Source: Bifidobacteriaceae bacterium (GTDB taxonomy: Bacteria > Actinomycetota > Actinomycetes > Actinomycetales > WQXJ01). Taken from it: a DNA stretch of 7,241 nucleotides. Under the pieces are notes generated by a model, which saw nothing but the letters and a program-made list of their open reading frames with translations, was not told the DNA's origin and did not search any database. Positions within the stretch are counted from its first letter, which is position 1; every line of letters begins with the position of its first letter. The position numbers and the translations under genes are program-made. Positions 6,080 to 7,241 of this stretch are shown here, piece by piece. The DNA lies in NCBI GenBank assembly GCA_031265345.1, contig JAISCU010000367.1:1-7241 (forward strand), given 5' to 3'.

Positions 6080-6231
6080 GTCTGGCCGTCCGTGGCCAGG
6101 CCGACCGAGCGGCATCGCGCATAGTGCTGGCAGGAAGGCTGGAGAACCGCGACGGCACCGTCGGCATCAAAGCCGGCCACCTGCACCCGCTCTACCTCAG
6201 CGTGCCGACCAAATCGCGGGATTTCCACTGA
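6080..6231 (+). pseudogene. dnaE2: 3' remnant of dnaE2 (error-prone DNA polymerase), frameshifted
   Basis: Frame 1 from 6043 to TGA at 6229-6231 contains IVLAGRLENRDGTVGIKAG, then LHPL and the ending SRDFH, which match the C-terminal region and SRDF(H/R) terminus I know from DnaE2. The expected upstream piece appears in another frame as GRVWPSVARPTERHRA (6077-6124, then TAG). The distance from the VW codons (6080) to the GRLE codons (6133) is 53 nt, where the family pattern as I recall it would need 54, suggesting a one-base deletion. Farther left no polymerase sequence is seen, so the first roughly 95% of the gene is missing. Intact DnaE2 does mutagenic translesion synthesis with ImuA'/ImuB in the SOS response; this remnant cannot. 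Identification is by motif memory only. Confidence 0.55.
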
Positions 6232-6264
6232 GGCGATTGGGCGCGGCCGCGCGGCACCCGGCGC

Positions 6265-6549
6265 TCAGTGCGCGCGGTAGACGTCGGCGCGGTGGTCGAC
6301 ATGGATCAGGACGACAAGGAGCTGCTCGTCGCGGATCTCGTAGATGATCCGATAGGGGCCGCGCCGCGCGCCCCACAGCCCCTCGAGCTCGCGCCGCAGA
6401 GGCCTTCCGACGCGCTGCGGGTTGCGCGCCAGGTCGCCATAGGCGAACTCGATGATCGCCGGGATGATCCGGGGCGGCACGCCCTGCAGGTCCCGCCGAG
6501 CCGACCCCGCGAACTCGACCCGGAACGCAGGTGGCGGCGCGTCGCTCAC
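6265..6549 (-). CDS. relE: RelE-type mRNA interferase toxin
   Basis: 94 residues, the usual size for the RelE/ParE fold. RelE toxins bind the ribosomal A site and cut mRNA. The sequence shows the family pattern: AGSARRDLQGVP at the first helix, NPQRVGRPLRRELEGLWGAR in the middle, RRGPYRIIYEI (62-72) with the basic and aromatic active-site strand, and a terminal LIHVDHRADVY with His83, His86, Arg87 and Tyr91. The layout closely resembles Mycobacterium tuberculosis RelE. The GTG start overlaps the antitoxin TGA in a GTGA, so toxin translation depends on antitoxin translation. It appears intact. Confidence 0.9.
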   Translation of the reverse strand: MSDAPPPAFRVEFAGSARRDLQGVPPRIIPAIIEFAYGDLARNPQRVGRPLRRELEGLWGARRGPYRIIYEIRDEQLLVVLIHVDHRADVYRAH

Positions 6550-6830
6550 CGGCCGGGCCGCCGGGGCTGCTCGAACTCGGCGCGGATCTGCTCCTCGTCG
6601 AAGGTGACGCCTGCGACGAGTTCTTCGCGGGCTTGGGCCACATCATCGAGGATTCCGGGCCGGGAAAGCCAGAAGAGCGTCTCCTGGAGGGACTCCCATT
6701 CCTCCGCGCCCACCAAGACCGCCGCCGGGGCACCATTCTTGGTGATCGTCACCTGTTCACGGGTCAGGGAGACGGCGTCCACGAACTCGCCCAACCTGTC
6801 TTTGACCCTGGATATCGACAGCGTCTGCAT
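6546..6830 (-). CDS. relB: RelB/Phd-YefM-type antitoxin
   Basis: 94 residues from the ATG at 6830. The N-terminus has the YefM/Phd DNA-binding fold pattern: LSISRVKDRLGEFVDAV, then VTITKNGAPAAVLVGAEEWESLQET. The acidic C-terminal part (LDDVAQAREELVAG, then FDEEQIRAEF) should wrap and neutralise the toxin. The pair closely resembles mycobacterial RelB-RelE. Another ATG three codons upstream (6839) lies inside the -10 box of the predicted promoter and so cannot be on the transcript; predicted transcription begins at about the 6830 ATG, implying a leaderless mRNA. No Shine-Dalgarno sequence precedes either ATG, which agrees. The antitoxin, alone or with RelE, probably represses its own promoter. 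Confidence 0.9.
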   Translation of the reverse strand: MQTLSISRVKDRLGEFVDAVSLTREQVTITKNGAPAAVLVGAEEWESLQETLFWLSRPGILDDVAQAREELVAGVTFDEEQIRAEFEQPRRPGR

Positions 6831-6837
6831 GGAGACC

Positions 6838-6865
6838 ATCGTAGGCCGAAATCACGGCCTGTCAA
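6838..6865 (-). promoter_or_regulatory. relBE promoter
   Basis: On the minus strand a perfect TTGACA (-35, 6865-6860) is followed after 16 bp by TACGAT (-10, 6843-6838; matches TANNAT). Predicted initiation about 7 bases downstream falls at 6831-6830, the relB ATG. This is the best promoter in the window. Confidence 0.6.
6843..6860. promoter_or_regulatory. Candidate RelB operator palindrome
   Basis: AGGCCG (6843-6848) and CGGCCT (6855-6860) form perfect inverted arms around a 6-bp centre. The palindrome fills the spacer between the -35 and -10 boxes, where a bound antitoxin would block RNA polymerase. Operator palindromes in the promoter are the norm for RelB/YefM antitoxins. Binding itself is inferred. 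Confidence 0.4.
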
Positions 6866-6897
6866 CGGCCCAAATCGCACCCCTCGCGCGTCGTGTC

Positions 6898-7023
6898 TCA
6901 ACGCGGTCCGACGGTTATGGTCATTCCGCCCACCAGCACGCCCGCCTTGAATCGCCGCCCGAGCTGTCGCCTGGTCAGCTCATGCGCGGTGCCCGCCTCC
7001 TGTTCTAACCGGATCGAGGGCAC
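6898..7023 (-). CDS. Small unrecognised protein, 41 residues
   Basis: A GTG start at 7023-7021 overlaps the stop of the preceding gene by one base (TAGTG), and the frame ends at TGA 6900-6898. The product has a charged first half (RLEQEAGTAHELTRRQLGRR) and ends FKAGVLVGGMTITVGPR. It has no domain I recognise and only a weak upstream Shine-Dalgarno. The one-base overlap, the same strand and the protein-like composition argue for a real gene in an operon with its upstream neighbour. It could also be the relic of a longer protein. Confidence 0.4.
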   Translation of the reverse strand: MPSIRLEQEAGTAHELTRRQLGRRFKAGVLVGGMTITVGPR

Positions 7024-7241
7024 TATCCCAACAGATGCACGTGAACCTGCGGAGCGCCCGACGAGGGGTCATCGTCGCCAGTCACCTGACCGCTCAACTT
7101 GTCCTCGCCGTGAGGCTTGGACAAGCGAACCGAGAACCGTCCCCGCTGGTCGGAGACGTTCGTCACGACCCAACCGTTCTGTTCCGCGAACTTGACTATT
7201 CGGCGGCCGTCTTCGGCAGCGCCCTCGGGTCCGGGGGTGAA
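7023..7241 (-). CDS. C-terminal 72 residues of an unrecognised protein; 5' end outside window
   Basis: The minus-strand frame is open from the window edge (7241) to TAG at 7025-7023. The product begins FTPGPEGAAEDGRRIVKFAE, continues GWVVTNVSDQRGRFSVRL, and has a Gly/Asp-rich stretch before ending QVHVHLLG. The alternation of charged and hydrophobic residues suggests a small alpha/beta domain with a final beta strand. The KFAEQNGW helix then strands recall HicA-like or dsRBD-like folds, but I cannot assign a family. The opposite strand is also open here, but its product is Arg/Pro/Ser-rich and not protein-like. Confidence 0.6.
   Translation of the reverse strand, partial: FTPGPEGAAEDGRRIVKFAEQNGWVVTNVSDQRGRFSVRLSKPHGEDKLSGQVTGDDDPSSGAPQVHVHLLG

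Noticed and set aside
6241..6252. GCGCGGCCGCGC palindrome between the dnaE2 remnant and relE, considered as a terminator
   Set aside because: It is a 12-bp self-complementary site without a loop and without a following T-run on either strand; expected by chance in such GC-rich DNA.
6268..7008. 246-codon plus-strand open frame antisense to relBE
   Set aside because: The product is Arg/Pro/Ser-rich and recognisable RelB and RelE proteins occupy the opposite strand; it is a GC-driven shadow.
1..7241. CRISPR array, tRNA or rRNA gene
   Set aside because: No regularly spaced repeats of CRISPR type and no cloverleaf or rRNA-like segments were seen on either strand.

Overview
The window suggests a high-GC actinobacterium. 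GC is high throughout, GTG starts are used, the RelBE pair at the right resembles mycobacterial RelB/RelE, and there is a fragment that looks like the C-terminus of the actinobacterial error-prone polymerase DnaE2. No species can be named. The gene block in the middle (about 668-5822) reads as accessory DNA between mobile-element debris on the left and a broken housekeeping gene on the right. By eye it is richer in AT codons than the right-hand 1.2 kb, especially in the asparaginase gene.

Layout. 1-105: last 34 codons of a protein resembling the tail of an ISAzo13-type transposase. 106-667: no convincing gene. This stretch holds four copies of a motif (GCCAC, five free bases, GCAGGTTT), two of which form a 52-bp interrupted palindrome, and ends in a possible promoter. 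668-1969 (+): a TIR-like (predicted NAD-binding) domain fused through a proline-rich linker to a formylglycine-generating-enzyme-like (FGE/C-type lectin fold) domain. 1990-3147 (+): an L-asparaginase-family enzyme, 20 bp downstream and probably in the same operon. Converging on these from the right are a fold-III PLP decarboxylase (5822-4503, -) and, one base after its stop, a protein joining a YbaK-like tRNA-editing domain to an aspartate/glutamate-racemase-like domain (4501-3128, -). The racemase and asparaginase genes overlap tail to tail by 20 bp. 6080-6231 (+) is a frameshifted dnaE2 3' remnant. 6265-6830 (-) is a relBE toxin-antitoxin pair with a clear promoter, an operator-like palindrome and apparently leaderless translation. 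6898-7241 (-) holds a small ORF and the end of an unrecognised gene running off the window.

How the genes may work together. The TIR-FGE protein looks like a prokaryotic conflict effector: the TIR-like part could consume or bind NAD, and the FGE-like part lacks the catalytic cysteine and may sense or bind a partner. Its asparaginase partner has Asn in place of the usual substrate-binding Asp of the HGTDT motif. The opposing pair comprises an amino-acid decarboxylase and an editing-domain/racemase fusion that retains one of the two usual cysteines. Three of the four proteins act on amino acids or aminoacyl-tRNA by homology, and the fourth is a probable NAD-linked effector. The convergent four-gene block is the best candidate for an undescribed system, but the functional link is inference.
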